A stretch of DNA of 64,000 nt from the NCBI RefSeq assembly GCF_002993285.1, contig NZ_CP027433.1, positions 3,596,001-3,660,000 on the forward strand, in the 5' to 3' direction. Under the pieces are notes generated by a model. The model saw only the letters and a list, made by a program, of their open reading frames with translations. It made no database searches and was not told the DNA's origin. The stretch comes from Gordonia iterans. Lineage in GTDB: Bacteria > Actinomycetota > Actinomycetes > Mycobacteriales > Mycobacteriaceae. Shown here in pieces: positions 45,570 to 54,099 of this stretch. The number at the start of each line of letters is the position of its first letter. Within the stretch, counting starts at the first letter, position 1. Made by a program: the position numbers and the translations under genes.

Positions 45570-45846
45570 CTCGCCGGCTCAAGGAGCGAGGTACGGCACG
45601 TTCCTCGCCGGCTCAAGGAGCGAAGTACGGCTCACTCTTGCCGCTCAAGGAGTGAAGTGCGGCTCACTCTTGCCGCTCAAGGAGCGAGGTACGGCACGTT
45701 CTTGCCGCTCAAGGAGCGAGGTACGGCACGTTCTTGCCGCCCAAGGAGCGAGGTACGGCACGTTCTTGCCGCTCGAGGAGCGAGGTACGGCACGTTCCTC
45801 GCCGGCTCAAAGAACCAGGTACGGCTCGTTCTTGCCGCTCAAGGAG
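45570..45846. repeat. Nine-copy tandem repeat, 32-34 bp units
   Basis: CTCAAGGAGCGAGGTACGGC and a following (A/T)CGTTCTTGCCG recur with starts at 45578, 45612, 45644, 45676, 45708, 45740, 45772, 45806 and 45838. The period is 32, or 34 where the spacer reads CCTCGCCGG. Copies differ by a few bases, including GAAGTACGG and CCCAAGG variants. The array fills the 361-bp gap between the thioesterase gene and the TIGR03084 gene; no gene is seen there. Confidence 0.93.
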
Positions 45847-45858
45847 GGTTCGGCATCG

Positions 45859-46728
45859 TCAGGCCGGGAGGAAGAGCGCTTCGGCTGTCGCGTGCGCCAG
45901 CAGTGCGTCGCCGTCGTACATCTCGGCGACGAAGACTCCGATTCGCCGCCCCGTCTTGATCACCGAGGTACGGACCTCCACCGTGCGCCCGTCGACGGCC
46001 GGTGAGCGCAGAAAGTCGACGGTGAAGTCGGCGAGCTGATACCCGACACCCGGGACCGTGACCGCCTGCGCGGCGAACGAGAGTCCCTGCGCCACCGCCG
46101 CACCGATCACTCCGCCGTGCATGGTGCCCATGATGTTCCCCATCCACGGGCCGGTACGCACCCGGAACGTCACCACGTCGGCGACCTCCAAGGAACCGCC
46201 GAGCAACTCGGCGAGCGCGCCGATCGGGGCATCGGCGGCAGCGATCCGCTCCACCAGTTCCCGTCCCGCCACAGCGGGGTCGTACGACGGAAGCGGCGCC
46301 CCGGTCGGCGCCGTCGGCTCGGGAATCTGCATGTGGTCGCCCCCGGCGACGAGGTCTCGCCCGACGCGCACGCTCCGGGCGGTGCCGGTGCACACCGCGC
46401 CCTCCGAGGTCCGGATGAGGACCGAGGTGACCCCGTAGTCGTCGTCGCTCATCACCACCTCCGCGGTGGCCTCCAGCACCGCCTCGACCGCGGGCCTGCC
46501 CAGCATCGACATCGACAGTCGCGCCTGCATGGACGGCCTGGGCCCGGAGTGGGAGAACGGGAGACCGCCGATGTCGTCGAACAGCACGGTCAGTGCGGGG
46601 AGGTCGATCAGGCCGCGATGATCGGTGAGGCCCGGACCGAGGTACTGGACCATCTCGGCGAGCGCCGAGCCGGGCCGACGCCCCACGGCGAAGGCGGAGA
46701 AGGGGTTGCCGGGTGCGGTGATCGTCAT
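45859..46728 (-). CDS. Double-hotdog acyl-CoA thioesterase (PaaI-like)
   Basis: A 289-residue protein with two hotdog domains. The second contains MGNIMGTMHGGVIGAAVAQG, the PaaI/4HBT active-site pattern HGG, followed by YQLADFTVDFLRSPAVDGRT; the first, around residues 45-130, is less conserved. It should hydrolyse an acyl-CoA. The ATG at 46728 is preferred over a GTG two codons upstream. The sequence CTGTGCACATGAC around the start also occurs at the start of the DUF2236 gene. Confidence 0.8.
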   Translation of the reverse strand: MTITAPGNPFSAFAVGRRPGSALAEMVQYLGPGLTDHRGLIDLPALTVLFDDIGGLPFSHSGPRPSMQARLSMSMLGRPAVEAVLEATAEVVMSDDDYGVTSVLIRTSEGAVCTGTARSVRVGRDLVAGGDHMQIPEPTAPTGAPLPSYDPAVAGRELVERIAAADAPIGALAELLGGSLEVADVVTFRVRTGPWMGNIMGTMHGGVIGAAVAQGLSFAAQAVTVPGVGYQLADFTVDFLRSPAVDGRTVEVRTSVIKTGRRIGVFVAEMYDGDALLAHATAEALFLPA

Positions 46729-46777
46729 GTGCACAGTCCTATCAACCCGTCCCGGGCGCCGTGCGGCCGCTATGCCC

Positions 46778-46783
46778 TATCGT
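46778..46783 (+). promoter_or_regulatory. -10 element for the thioesterase-amidohydrolase pair (leaderless)
   Basis: TATCGT, 7 nt before the GTG at 46791, with no ribosome site between. Confidence 0.5.
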
Positions 46784-46790
46784 CGGCATC

Positions 46791-47456
46791 GTGGACTTCC
46801 GGATCGAAGACATCACCCGAGACGAGATCGATCGACGCCTCTCCGTGGTCGAGCCCTTGACCGATTCGGTGCGCGACCTGGTCGATGCGGTGATCCGCTC
46901 GCAGGTGAGCGACGCCGAACTCGATGCCGCCCGCGCGAAGATCGACGAGGTGGTCGCCGCGCTGCGCACGCAGCAGCGCCCCGGCAGCTTCGGCACCCCG
47001 TACACGCGTGAGTTCATCGGCATGCCGTGGGGAAACGCCGCGGTCGGCGCGCGCAATGCCCTCGCACCGCCGCTGCGGGTCACCCGCTCTCCCGGCGTCG
47101 CCGAGTGCGACATGGTGCTCGGCGCCGCGTACGAGGGGCCCGGGGGCTGCGTGCACGGAGGCGTCGCGGCACTGATGCTCGACCAACTGGTGGGCGAGGC
47201 CGCCAGCACAGACGGCCTGCCGAGCTTCACCGGCACGCTGACCGTCAGATACCTGCGGCCGACGCGGCTCGGCGCCCTCACCGCCCGTGCCGAGGTGACC
47301 GGCCGCGAGGGCCGCAAGACCTTCGTCCACGCGACCATGTCCGACGACGACGGCGTCACCGTCGAGGCGGACGCGATCATGGTCTCCCCCAAGGGCTTCG
47401 AGCTGCCCGACGGCGATGCGCTGCCCCACCCCGCCAACTCCCGCCAGGATCTGTGA
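46791..47456 (+). CDS. PaaI family thioesterase
   Basis: A 221-residue single hotdog protein. GPGGCVHGGVAALMLDQLVG is the active-site helix with HGG, followed by FTGTLTVRYLRPTRLGAL. The N-terminal 65 residues are a helical extension. The likely function is hydrolysis of an acyl-CoA. The GTG at 46791 was chosen over an earlier ATG on the basis of the -10 spacing. It is divergent from the double-hotdog gene and followed by the amidohydrolase gene after 4 bp. Confidence 0.8.
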   Translation: MDFRIEDITRDEIDRRLSVVEPLTDSVRDLVDAVIRSQVSDAELDAARAKIDEVVAALRTQQRPGSFGTPYTREFIGMPWGNAAVGARNALAPPLRVTRSPGVAECDMVLGAAYEGPGGCVHGGVAALMLDQLVGEAASTDGLPSFTGTLTVRYLRPTRLGALTARAEVTGREGRKTFVHATMSDDDGVTVEADAIMVSPKGFELPDGDALPHPANSRQDL

Positions 47457-47460
47457 CCCG

Positions 47461-48369
47461 ATGTGCGACGAACTCGCCCCGGCGCCGTTCAGCGCCGACG
47501 AAGCTGCGGCAGTCCAGGCGTTCACCGCAGGCCTCGGGCTCGACGGACTGATCGACGTACACACCCACTTCATGCCCAAGCGGGTCCTGGACAAGGTGTG
47601 GGCCTACTTCGACTCCGCCGGCCCGATGATCGGACGCGAATGGCCGATCACGTACCGCGCCGACGAGGACACCCGGGTCGCCGCGCTGCGGGCGTTCGGG
47701 GTGCGTGCGTTCAGCTCGATGGTCTATCCGCACAAGCCCGACATGGCGCCCTGGCTCAATGCCTGGGCCGCCGACTTCGCCGCCCGCCACCCCGACTGCC
47801 TGCAGACCGCCACGTTCTATCCCGAACCTGGTGCCGCCGAGTACGTCACGGCGGCGATCGAGTCCGGAGCACGGGTGTTCAAGTCGCACATCCAGGTCGG
47901 CGACTACTCCCCGCTCGATCCGCTCCTCGACGGCGTGTGGGGCGTCCTCGCCGAGGCCCAGACTCCCGTGGTGATCCACTGCGGGTCCGGTCCCGCACCC
48001 GGACGCTTCACCGGACCGGAGCCGATACGCGCTGTCCTGCAACGTTTTCCGGAGCTCTCCCTGATCGTCGCCCACATGGGGACACCGGAGTACGCCGAGT
48101 TCGTCGAGCTCGCCGAGCGCTACGAGCAGGTGCGCCTGGACACGACGATGAGCTTCACCGATTTCTCCGAGCGGGGCGCGCCGTATCCGCCGTCACTGCT
48201 CCCCCGCCTGGCCGGGCTGCAGGAGAAGATCCTGTTCGGGTCGGACTTCCCGAACATTCCGTACGGCTATCTCCACGCGCTCGAGGCGTGCGAGCGCCTC
48301 TGCTTCGGCGACGACTGGTTGCGCTCGGTGGTCCACCACAACGCCGCCCGCCTGTTCGGGCTCGCCTGA
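47461..48369 (+). CDS. Amidohydrolase family protein (ACMSD-like)
   Basis: A 302-residue TIM-barrel metal hydrolase. The metal motif HTHFMP is at about residue 34, with further ligands in VVIHCGSGP, VAHMGTPE and GSDFPNIP. This layout is the amidohydrolase_2 group, which includes ACMSD and resorcylate decarboxylases. Substrate unknown. It follows the thioesterase gene by 4 bp and converges on the quinone reductase gene with 9 bp between the stops. Confidence 0.82.
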   Translation: MCDELAPAPFSADEAAAVQAFTAGLGLDGLIDVHTHFMPKRVLDKVWAYFDSAGPMIGREWPITYRADEDTRVAALRAFGVRAFSSMVYPHKPDMAPWLNAWAADFAARHPDCLQTATFYPEPGAAEYVTAAIESGARVFKSHIQVGDYSPLDPLLDGVWGVLAEAQTPVVIHCGSGPAPGRFTGPEPIRAVLQRFPELSLIVAHMGTPEYAEFVELAERYEQVRLDTTMSFTDFSERGAPYPPSLLPRLAGLQEKILFGSDFPNIPYGYLHALEACERLCFGDDWLRSVVHHNAARLFGLA

Positions 48370-48378
48370 GGCGACGCT

Positions 48379-49347
48379 TCACTCGGCGATCTTGACGACC
48401 GCCTTGCCGCGAATCCTGCCCTCGGCCAGATCGGCGAGCGCCTGAGGAAGGTCGTCGAGCCCATACGTGGCGTTCACCGGCGGTCGCAGTCCGGCTTGGA
48501 TCATCTCCACGAGCTCGTCGTGCAGCAGCGCGGGCACCTGCGGCTGGCGGCGGATGTACTCGCCCCAGGCCGCGCCCACGATCGAGACGTTGCGGAACAG
48601 GACGCGGTTGAGTTTGACTGTCGGGATCCCGCCGGCGGCGAACCCGATCACCACGTATCGCCCGTCCGGCGCGACGGTGCGCAGCGCCTCGTCGAACACG
48701 TCGCCGCCGACCGGATCGACCACCACGTCCACACCCCCGTCGGACAGCTCCAGGACGCGATCCTTCCACCCGTCGGCGAGCGGGACCACCTCGTCGGCCC
48801 CCAGGTCCCGCAGCATCTCCTCGGCGCCGGACCGATGCACCACCGCGATCACCTTGGCGCCCATGGCCTTCGCCACCAGGATCGACGCCACCCCGACGCC
48901 GCCCGCGGCGCCGAGCACCGCGACCACCTCGCCGGGCGCGGTCTGCGCACGCAGTTTCAGCGCGAACAGCGCGGTCTGGAAGTTGATGCCCATCGCCGCG
49001 GCCTCGTCGAACGTCAGCTCGTCGGGGATCGGGAGGAGCTGCTGGGGCGCCGCAGTCAGCGTCTCGGCGAAGCCGCCGATCATCGACGCCACCAGCACGC
49101 GGTCGCCCGCTTCGAAGGCCGAGTCCGCCGGCGCGCTGCGCACCACGCCGGCCACCTCGGTGCCCGGGGTGAACGGCAGCGGCGGCCGCAACTGGTACTG
49201 ACCCCGGCTCATCAGCAGATCCGGGAAGCACAGACCGCAGGACTTGACGTCGACCACGACCTGTCCGGGTGCGGGCACCGGCTCCGCGACGTCTTGCAGT
49301 TCGAAGCCCGCAGGCCCCTCTTCCGTGACCAGCACCTGCGCCTTCAT
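48379..49347 (-). CDS. NADPH:quinone oxidoreductase (zinc-free MDR)
   Basis: A 322-residue medium-chain dehydrogenase without the catalytic zinc cysteine-histidine set. TPGTEVAGVV is near residue 60, VLGAAGGVGVASILVAKAMG (nucleotide binding) near 145, and GFAAGGIPTVKLNRVLFRN near 245, as in QOR/Rv-type quinone reductases. The frame is open upstream; the ATG at 49347 starts the family region and TAGGCT (49355-49360) is 7 nt upstream, a leaderless arrangement. Confidence 0.86.
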   Translation of the reverse strand: MKAQVLVTEEGPAGFELQDVAEPVPAPGQVVVDVKSCGLCFPDLLMSRGQYQLRPPLPFTPGTEVAGVVRSAPADSAFEAGDRVLVASMIGGFAETLTAAPQQLLPIPDELTFDEAAAMGINFQTALFALKLRAQTAPGEVVAVLGAAGGVGVASILVAKAMGAKVIAVVHRSGAEEMLRDLGADEVVPLADGWKDRVLELSDGGVDVVVDPVGGDVFDEALRTVAPDGRYVVIGFAAGGIPTVKLNRVLFRNVSIVGAAWGEYIRRQPQVPALLHDELVEMIQAGLRPPVNATYGLDDLPQALADLAEGRIRGKAVVKIAE

Positions 49348-49354
49348 AGTGGGA

Positions 49355-49360
49355 AGCCTA
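49355..49360 (-). promoter_or_regulatory. -10 element for the quinone oxidoreductase gene (leaderless)
   Basis: TAGGCT on the minus strand, 7 nt before the ATG. Confidence 0.5.
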
Positions 49361-49408
49361 CGTGCGGTGAGCACCGCGATGCAGCGGTTGCGGACATTCG
49401 GGGCCTCG

Positions 49409-50248
49409 TCAGAGGTCCAGTTTTCCGGCAAGCCGTGCGAGGTATCCCGCGGCGCGTTCGGCGGAGTCGTCGGGCACACCGTAGAGCACCGTGGAGACTC
49501 CGAGCCCACGCCAGGCGTCGAGGCGCTCCGGCACCGGCTTGCCGTCGAGCACGACGATCTGCGGTGCGCCCTCCCGCCCCGCATCGCGCCAGATGCGGTG
49601 CAGCAGGACGACGGACCCCTCGATGTCGTCCTCGCGCGGGGTGGTGATCCAGCCGTCGGCGCTGCGGGCGATCCACCGGAAGTTCTTCTCGTTGCCGGCC
49701 GCTCCCACGAGTACCGGGACGATGGAGACCGGTTTGGGCCACGCCCAGCTGGAGCCGAACTCGACGAACTCGCCCCGGTAGCTCGCCTCCTCGTCTGTCC
49801 AGAGCGCCCGCATCGCTTCGAGGTACTCGCGGAGCATGGTCCGGCGCCGTCCCGCGGGCACGCCGTGGTCGGCGAGCTCGTCGAGGTTCCACCCGAATCC
49901 GACGCCGAGCGTCACCCGACCGCCCGACAGGTGATCGAGCGTGGCGATCGTCTTGGCGAGCGTGATCGGATCGGACTGGACGGGCAGCGCGACGGCCGTC
50001 GCCAGCCGGATCCGCTCGGTCACCGCGGCCGCGGCCGCCAGGGTGGTCCACGGGTCGAGCGTGCGCAGATACCGGTCGTCCGGTAGCGAGGAGTCGCCGG
50101 TGCCCGGGTGGGCGGCTTCGCGCCGGGTCGGGATGTGACCGTGTTCGGGCACGTAGTACGACGCGAAGCCCGCCTGTTCGATCAGCGGTGCGAGCACCTG
50201 GGGCAGCACGCCGCGGTCACTGGTGAACTGCACGATTCCGAAGTCCAC
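49409..50248 (-). CDS. LLM-class flavin/F420-dependent oxidoreductase
   Basis: A 279-residue luciferase-like TIM-barrel protein of the TIGR03619 type. Landmarks are YYVPEHGHIP near residue 32, ATAVALPVQSDPITLAKTIA, LDHLSGGRVTLGVGFGWNLD and WITTPREDD. Members in Mycobacteriales usually use coenzyme F420; this is inferred from family, not seen. The start is GTG 50248 with GGAG upstream. Confidence 0.83.
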   Translation of the reverse strand: MDFGIVQFTSDRGVLPQVLAPLIEQAGFASYYVPEHGHIPTRREAAHPGTGDSSLPDDRYLRTLDPWTTLAAAAAVTERIRLATAVALPVQSDPITLAKTIATLDHLSGGRVTLGVGFGWNLDELADHGVPAGRRRTMLREYLEAMRALWTDEEASYRGEFVEFGSSWAWPKPVSIVPVLVGAAGNEKNFRWIARSADGWITTPREDDIEGSVVLLHRIWRDAGREGAPQIVVLDGKPVPERLDAWRGLGVSTVLYGVPDDSAERAAGYLARLAGKLDL

Positions 50249-50303
50249 TCGGGCTCCTCTGTTCGGGTGCCGGCCTGCTGACGGCCGGTGCGGTGGTCGG
50301 CGC

Positions 50304-52010
50304 TCACGTTCCGTCCGCGAGCGCCACGGCCTCGAGTTCTTCCGACGTCACGAGCTTCACTCGCCGCCGGCCGCCCTCTTTGCCTGCGGCCCGCTCGGCG
50401 GCATCGATCCGCTGCCAGCCGTCGATGCCGACGTGGCGCGCACCGCGGGCAGCGACGAGGTCGGCGACGTCGTCGGCGGACTTCGCCGGTTCAGGCAGCG
50501 CACCGCCGGCGAAGTCCGCGAGGATGGCCGCAGCGGCCTCCTCACCGCACATCCGGTTACGCCCGATTCCCCCGGTGGGCCCGCGTCGGATCCATCCGGC
50601 CACGTACAAGCCGGGGACCACGTCGCCGCCCGGTCCGTCGGTGACCCGCGCATCGGTGCTGGGCACCACGGCACGCTCGGCGTCGAACGGGATGCCGGGG
50701 ACCGGCCGCCCGCGGTAACCGACGGAGCGCACCACCACCGACGCCGCGGTGTCGAACTGCTCTGCCGTCGGTGCGACCGCGCCCGGCGCCGTGTACTCGT
50801 TGCGCACGCAGCGCACCCCGGTCACGGCGTCGTCGCCGGTGATCTCCACCGGCGACGCGAGGAAGCGGAAGACTATGCGCCGGCGCTCGTCGAGTCCGTC
50901 GAGCTCGTCGAAACGCGCCGCGAACTCACGTGCGAGCCGGATCTTGGTGGCGATCGTCGAATCGAGCGAACCGTCGTCGAGTGCCCGCTGCGTCGAATCC
51001 GAGAGCACCAGTTCCGCCGGATCGATCACCACGTCGATGCCGTCCAGATCGGCGAGGGACACGAACTCCGCATTGGTGAACGCGGCGTTCTCGATGCCGC
51101 GCCGCCCCATCACCACCACCTCGCGGATCGGCGACTCGTTCAGTGCCGCCAGGGCGTGGTCGGCGATGTCCGTCGCTGCCAGTGTCTCGCCGTCCTCCAG
51201 CAGCACGCGTGCCACGTCGAGCGCGACGTTGCCGTTGCCGATCACCACAGCGCGGCCGGCATCGGCCGTCGAAGGGCGGTCCGCGGCGGGCAGCGGATTC
51301 CGGCCGGCGAACTCGGGATGACCGTTGTACCAGGCGACGAACTCGGTGGCCGGGAACGAGCCGGGGAGGTCCTCCCCGGGGATGCCGAGGTGCCGGTCGT
51401 GCGGGGCGCCGACGGCATAGAGCACGGCGCCGTACCGCTCGGCGAGTTCGTCGTGCGTGATGTGCGTGCCGACGTCGACGTTCAGGTGGTAGGTGAAGTT
51501 CCTGCGCTTCTCGGTCCGCGCGAAGCTGGTCTCGACGCCCTTGGTCTTGGGATGGTCGGGGGCCACGCCCGCCCGGACGAGACCGTACGGGGTGGGCAGA
51601 CGGTCGAACATGTCGACGCTGACCTGCCGGATGTCGGTGAGCGCGGTCGCGGCATAGAAGGCGGCCGGGCCGGCGCCGACGATCGCCACCCGCAGCGTCC
51701 TGTCCGAGGGCACCCGCGGCACGGCAGACGAATGGGCGAGCCCGCCGTCGACGTCATGGTCGTTGTAGTAGTCGGCGTTGATCTGGAGGAAGGGCTCGTC
51801 GGCGGCGTCGAGCTCGTCGTCCGGGTAGATCGCGCCGACCGGGCACTCGTCGATGCACGCGCCGCAGTCGATGCACGTCGCCGGATCGATGTAGAGCATC
51901 TCGGCGGTGAGGAAGTCGTCTTCGTCGGGCGTCGGATGGATGCAGTTGACCGGACACACCTCCACACAACTGCCGTCGTTGCAGCAGGGCCGGGTGATCA
52001 CGTGGGCCAT
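50304..52010 (-). CDS. fprB: Ferredoxin-fused ferredoxin/adrenodoxin-type NADP reductase (FprB-like)
   Basis: A 568-residue fusion. Residues 1-75 are a bacterial ferredoxin domain with Cys motifs CCNDGSCVEVCPVNC and CIDCGACIDECPVG. From about residue 105 the protein is an adrenodoxin-reductase-like domain: FAD motif IVGAGPAAFYAA, LPTPYGLVRAGVAPDHPKTK, NADP motif VIGNGNVALDVARVLL, and GWIRRGPTGGIGRNR near the end. It matches the architecture of M. tuberculosis FprB and can feed P450s or other oxygenases. GGAGGAC precedes the ATG. A KstR box lies 26 bp upstream of the start. Confidence 0.9.
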   Translation of the reverse strand: MAHVITRPCCNDGSCVEVCPVNCIHPTPDEDDFLTAEMLYIDPATCIDCGACIDECPVGAIYPDDELDAADEPFLQINADYYNDHDVDGGLAHSSAVPRVPSDRTLRVAIVGAGPAAFYAATALTDIRQVSVDMFDRLPTPYGLVRAGVAPDHPKTKGVETSFARTEKRRNFTYHLNVDVGTHITHDELAERYGAVLYAVGAPHDRHLGIPGEDLPGSFPATEFVAWYNGHPEFAGRNPLPAADRPSTADAGRAVVIGNGNVALDVARVLLEDGETLAATDIADHALAALNESPIREVVVMGRRGIENAAFTNAEFVSLADLDGIDVVIDPAELVLSDSTQRALDDGSLDSTIATKIRLAREFAARFDELDGLDERRRIVFRFLASPVEITGDDAVTGVRCVRNEYTAPGAVAPTAEQFDTAASVVVRSVGYRGRPVPGIPFDAERAVVPSTDARVTDGPGGDVVPGLYVAGWIRRGPTGGIGRNRMCGEEAAAAILADFAGGALPEPAKSADDVADLVAARGARHVGIDGWQRIDAAERAAGKEGGRRRVKLVTSEELEAVALADGT

Positions 52011-52035
52011 GGTCAGTCCTCCGGTGTCGCACGAC

Positions 52036-52049
52036 TGGAACGTGTTCTA
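52036..52049. promoter_or_regulatory. KstR box between fprB and the acyl-ACP thioesterase gene
   Basis: TGGAACGTGTTCTA fits the KstR consensus TNNAACNNGTTNNA at every fixed position. It lies 26 bp before the fprB start and 61 bp before the divergent thioesterase start, so it could affect either gene. Confidence 0.7.
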
Positions 52050-52109
52050 GTTTCCGCCTCGAGAGTATCGTAACGGCGGTCACTCCCGCACCCGTGTGAA
52101 AGGTCGCGT

Positions 52110-52949
52110 ATGCCCGCGAACAAGCCGACGTCGTCGACTCCTCCCGAGTACACGCCTCTGGCCGACCGCAAGACGGGCGCCCGGTTCTACGAGAACGACT
52201 ATCGGGTGCGCACCGGCGACGTCGACCAGGAGATGCGGGTCCGGCTCGACGGCCTGGCCCGCTACCTGCAGGACGTGGCCAACGACAACATCGAGGCGAC
52301 CGATTTCGGCGACACCGACCCGTTCTGGATCGTGCGCCGCACCGTGATCGACGTCCTGGAGCCGATCACGTGGCCGGCCGACTTCCGCGCCGAGCGATGG
52401 TGCGGCGCCTTGTCGACGCGGTGGACCAACATGCGGGTGCGGCTGACGTCGACCAGCGAGACCAACCGCTTCAACCCGGACCCGCGACCGAACGGCCTGG
52501 TGGAGACCGAGGCGTTCTGGATCAACGTCACTGAGCAGGGCATGCCGTCACGGATCACCGACCATGCTTTCGAGATGCTGTCGTCGATGACCGACGAGCA
52601 TCGCCTGCGCTGGAAGTCGATGAACCCCGAGCAGGCGCCGGACGAGTCCGAACTGGAGTTGCCCGACCGCGAGCACGTGCTGCGTTCGACCGACTTCGAC
52701 CCGTTCCGCCACCTCAACAACGCGGCCTACCTGGAGGCGATCGAGGACGAGCTGGTCGACCATCCCGACCTGCTCGACGTGCCGCACCGCGCCGTCATCG
52801 AGTATCTGAGGCCGATCACACCGGGCGTGCCGATCATGCTCCGGCGCAAGCGGATCGACGACTGCCTGTACGTGTGGATGCTGATTCCCGGCGACGACGG
52901 TCTGGTGCCCGCGGCGACGGCATCGGTCTCCAGGATTCCCGCCGCCTGA
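52110..52949 (+). CDS. Acyl-ACP thioesterase family protein (FatA/FatB-like)
   Basis: A 279-residue double-hotdog protein. The N-terminal domain has FYENDYRVRTGDVDQEMRVR, then LDGLARYLQDVANDN, and TRWTNMRVRLTSTSETNRFN; the second domain contains RSTDFDPFRHLNNAAYLEAI with the Asp/His/Asn acyl-ACP thioesterase pattern. It should release a fatty acid from acyl-ACP or acyl-CoA. Homologues with this layout occur in mycobacteria. It is divergent from fprB. Confidence 0.83.
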   Translation: MPANKPTSSTPPEYTPLADRKTGARFYENDYRVRTGDVDQEMRVRLDGLARYLQDVANDNIEATDFGDTDPFWIVRRTVIDVLEPITWPADFRAERWCGALSTRWTNMRVRLTSTSETNRFNPDPRPNGLVETEAFWINVTEQGMPSRITDHAFEMLSSMTDEHRLRWKSMNPEQAPDESELELPDREHVLRSTDFDPFRHLNNAAYLEAIEDELVDHPDLLDVPHRAVIEYLRPITPGVPIMLRRKRIDDCLYVWMLIPGDDGLVPAATASVSRIPAA

Positions 52950-53003
52950 CGGTCCCGCCCGACTGCGCACACGACGCCGTCCCGCCGCTCCGAGCTCGGC
53001 GAG

Positions 53004-53547
53004 TCACGACGCCCGTTCGACGACCCTGGCCGCCAGGTCCTTCGCGGCCGCGCACAGGGCGTCCACCGGGACCGGCGGGCGGCGGCCGTCGCGCCCGCGG
53101 TCGTACACCGAGACCCCGAGGAAGTCGTCACCGAACTGGACGCCGACGTCGCACAGCGGATCGTTCCGGGCGAGGAAGCCCGGGTGGCCGCCGATCTCGA
53201 TGTCGACCGGTTCGTCGTCCCGGAGCAGCTGCTCCTGACCGCGCTCACGGCCGATCGGCGACCCCGCGATACCAGTTGACCGACACCACCGGTCCGTCCG
53301 GGCGGGCGCCGACCCGCCACTCGCACGACGACGTGTTGTCGACGAAGAGAGCCAGGCCCCCGAAGCCGGTGGCCTCGGCCACGTCCGCCAGAGTCAATCC
53401 GCCGCACCGCTCGAAGGCGGGACCGGTTCCGGCGCGCGGAGCGCTGGTCCGCGCACCGGCCGAGGACGGCGCCTCGTCAGCGGCGGCGCACGCCACCGCG
53501 GCCGGCATCAGCACCAGCACCGCCGCGAACGCCACCGCCCGCCACAT
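53004..53547 (-). pseudogene. DUF3558 lipoprotein gene, frameshifted
   Basis: The frame opens at 53547 with a signal sequence and Cys (PAAVAC), continues FERCGGLTLADVAEATGF and VDNTSSCEWRVGA, and stops after VNWYRGVADRP at 53245. Skipping one base of the GGGG run at 53262-53265 (CCCC on the plus strand) restores a frame reading RGSPIGRERGQEQLLRDD, then DIEIGGHPGFLARND, to a natural stop at 53004-53006. This matches the intact paralogue 1.1 kb away block by block. It is therefore a frameshift by one base, either a recent mutation or a sequencing error. The product would be a lipid-anchored envelope protein of unknown role. Confidence 0.82.
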
Positions 53548-53556
53548 CCGGTCGCC

Positions 53557-54099
53557 TCAGCTGGCCCGGTTGATCACGAGCTCCATCAGCTTGGTCGGCG
53601 CCTCGCACGGCTCGCCGTGGGGCGCGCCGTGCGGCTCGGTCCACCAGGTGAGGGTGCCACGGCCCGGCGACTTCGCGGTGACACCGCACATCTCCGGACG
53701 CGCCGGATCCCGCGAACTGAACGCGGCCACGCTGTTGACCTGGAAGTTCTCGGTCTCATATCCCTGGCGTTTCGCGGTCTGCTTCTCCAGGTTGAAATCG
53801 CCCCACTCGTACCAGGCGAGAGTCACATCGGTGGTCACCCCGCCGGTGACCACCCAGCGGCAGATGGCGCCCAGATAGCCCCCGAGCACGCTGGTGCCCC
53901 CGACGGCCTCGGCGAGTTGGCGATCGCTCACGATCTCGCACTCGGTGAGCAGGCCCTCGAACTGACTGGTGTCGACGTCGCCGGTCGTGGGAGCCTGCGC
54001 CGCGGGATCCGGTGCACCGTCGTCGGAGCAGCCCGACACGACCGCCAGGACGAGAGTCAGCAGGCCGACGATCAGGGCCCGCGATCGAGTTCGATTCAT
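53557..54099 (-). CDS. DUF3558 family lipoprotein
   Basis: A 180-residue exported protein with a signal sequence ending in the lipobox VVSGC at about residues 20-24. The mature part has the Cys pattern LTECEIVS, AICRWV and EMCGVTA and ends KLMELVINRAS, as in DUF3558 (two disulphide-type Cys pairs). It is more divergent than the other two copies. The start ATG overlaps the stop of the upstream gene (ATGA). Confidence 0.78.
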   Translation of the reverse strand: MNRTRSRALIVGLLTLVLAVVSGCSDDGAPDPAAQAPTTGDVDTSQFEGLLTECEIVSDRQLAEAVGGTSVLGGYLGAICRWVVTGGVTTDVTLAWYEWGDFNLEKQTAKRQGYETENFQVNSVAAFSSRDPARPEMCGVTAKSPGRGTLTWWTEPHGAPHGEPCEAPTKLMELVINRAS

